Source: an uncultured Eubacteriales bacterium (GTDB taxonomy: Bacteria; Bacillota; Clostridia; Oscillospirales; UBA644). From it: a stretch of 13,678 bases of DNA. Positions within the stretch are counted from its first letter, which is position 1; the number at the start of each line of letters is the position of its first letter. Both the position numbers and the translations under genes were made by a program. The stretch lies in assembly GCA_900547165.1 (NCBI GenBank), contig URFZ01000028.1:1-13678 (forward strand), given 5' to 3'. Of the stretch, positions 13,368 to 13,678 are shown piece after piece. The notes under the pieces are model-generated. The model saw nothing but the letters and a program-made list of their open reading frames with translations, ran no database searches and had not been told where the DNA came from.

Positions 13368-13480
13368 CGGGAACAATAAATTTTTTGTCGTATTTTGCGC
13401 CGTCGTAGGTTTTTGCTTTGTATTTGTCTCGGCAAAACCTGTTTTGGAGAGAAAATGCATCACGTTATATTGAAATAAAT

Positions 13481-13522
13481 AAAAGACAAAAGCGTCTCCG
13501 ATTGGAGACGCTTTTGTCTTTT
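13481..13522 (-). terminator. Terminator after tRNA-Lys
   Basis: A perfect 19-bp stem (13481-13499 with 13504-13522) and a 4-base loop follow the tRNA directly; the first base of the stem is the last A of the tRNA CCA end. The stem includes an A-rich and a T-rich flank, so it would also terminate plus-strand transcription. Confidence 0.92.
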
Positions 13523-13597
13523 GGTGACCCATCGGAGATTCGAACTCCGGACACCATGATTAAAAGTCATGTGCTCTACCACCTGAGCTAATGAGTC
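13522..13597 (-). tRNA. tRNA-Lys (anticodon UUU)
   Basis: A 76-nt tRNA on the minus strand with CCA encoded. The acceptor stem pairs GACTCAT with ATGGGTC (one T-G wobble). The D-arm reads AGCTCAGGTGGTAGAGC. The anticodon stem ATGAC/GTCAT-type pairing encloses CTTTTAA, giving anticodon TTT (UUU), lysine. The T-arm contains GTTCGAATC. All canonical features are intact. It has its own strong promoter and terminator, so it is a single-tRNA transcription unit as far as the window shows. Confidence 0.97.
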
Positions 13598-13619
13598 ATG
13601 TCTTTTTAACGGCTTGTAT

Positions 13620-13648
13620 ATTATAACAAATTCAAAAGCATTTGTCAA
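13620..13648 (-). promoter_or_regulatory. tRNA-Lys promoter
   Basis: On the minus strand, a perfect TTGACA (13643-13648), a 17-bp spacer and a perfect TATAAT (13620-13625) lie about 22 bp upstream of the tRNA 5' end. This is the strength expected of a stable RNA gene. Confidence 0.9.
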
Positions 13649-13678
13649 TAGGTTATGAAAGAAAAAATGTGATATAAT

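Overview
The window looks like chromosomal DNA from a Gram-positive, low-to-mid GC Firmicute, most probably a gut-type Clostridia (Oscillospirales-like; the family is a guess). The reasons are strong AGGAGG-type ribosome binding sites, near-consensus TTGACA-17-TATAAT promoters, tightly overlapping operons, lipoprotein and zinc-ribbon membrane proteins, and the sequence flavour of the ROK kinase, RluA-type synthase and PotABCD proteins.

Layout. (1) 61-1945, minus strand: radA, encoding a DNA repair/recombination ATPase, followed 13 bp later by a small two-helix membrane protein. (2) 2067-3993, plus strand: a ROK-family glucokinase and an RluA/RluD-family pseudouridine synthase, 4 bp apart. Their promoter lies back to back with that of radA. 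(3) 4123-8286, plus strand: a complete potABCD spermidine/putrescine ABC importer operon. It has a promoter, a leader hairpin with a U-tract, overlapping or near-abutting genes, and a strong terminator. Its binding protein PotD lacks a lipobox and ends in a transmembrane helix. (4) 8287-11578: an accessory block. It holds an ECF-like sigma factor fused to about 375 extra residues, a DUF1653-like/HTH gene region that looks split by a one-base frameshift, and a 695-bp internally deleted IS150-group (IS3 family) element. (5) 11614-13597, minus strand: a transglutaminase-like lipoprotein, a zinc-ribbon multi-pass membrane protein, and a tRNA-Lys(UUU) with its own promoter and a very strong terminator.

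How they work together. PotA energises the PotB/PotC channel and PotD captures polyamine, so region 3 is one functional unit. Regions 1 and 2 are housekeeping genes. The accessory block has no obvious partner genes. The extended sigma factor has no visible anti-sigma gene, so its C-terminal part is the natural candidate for a built-in regulator, although the sequence does not prove this.

Most worth a second look: the sigma-factor fusion; the frameshifted DUF1653-like region with no canonical start; the 32-bp perfect palindrome and the hairpin that can mask the ribosome binding site in the IS remnant; the potA leader hairpin; and the C-terminally anchored PotD.
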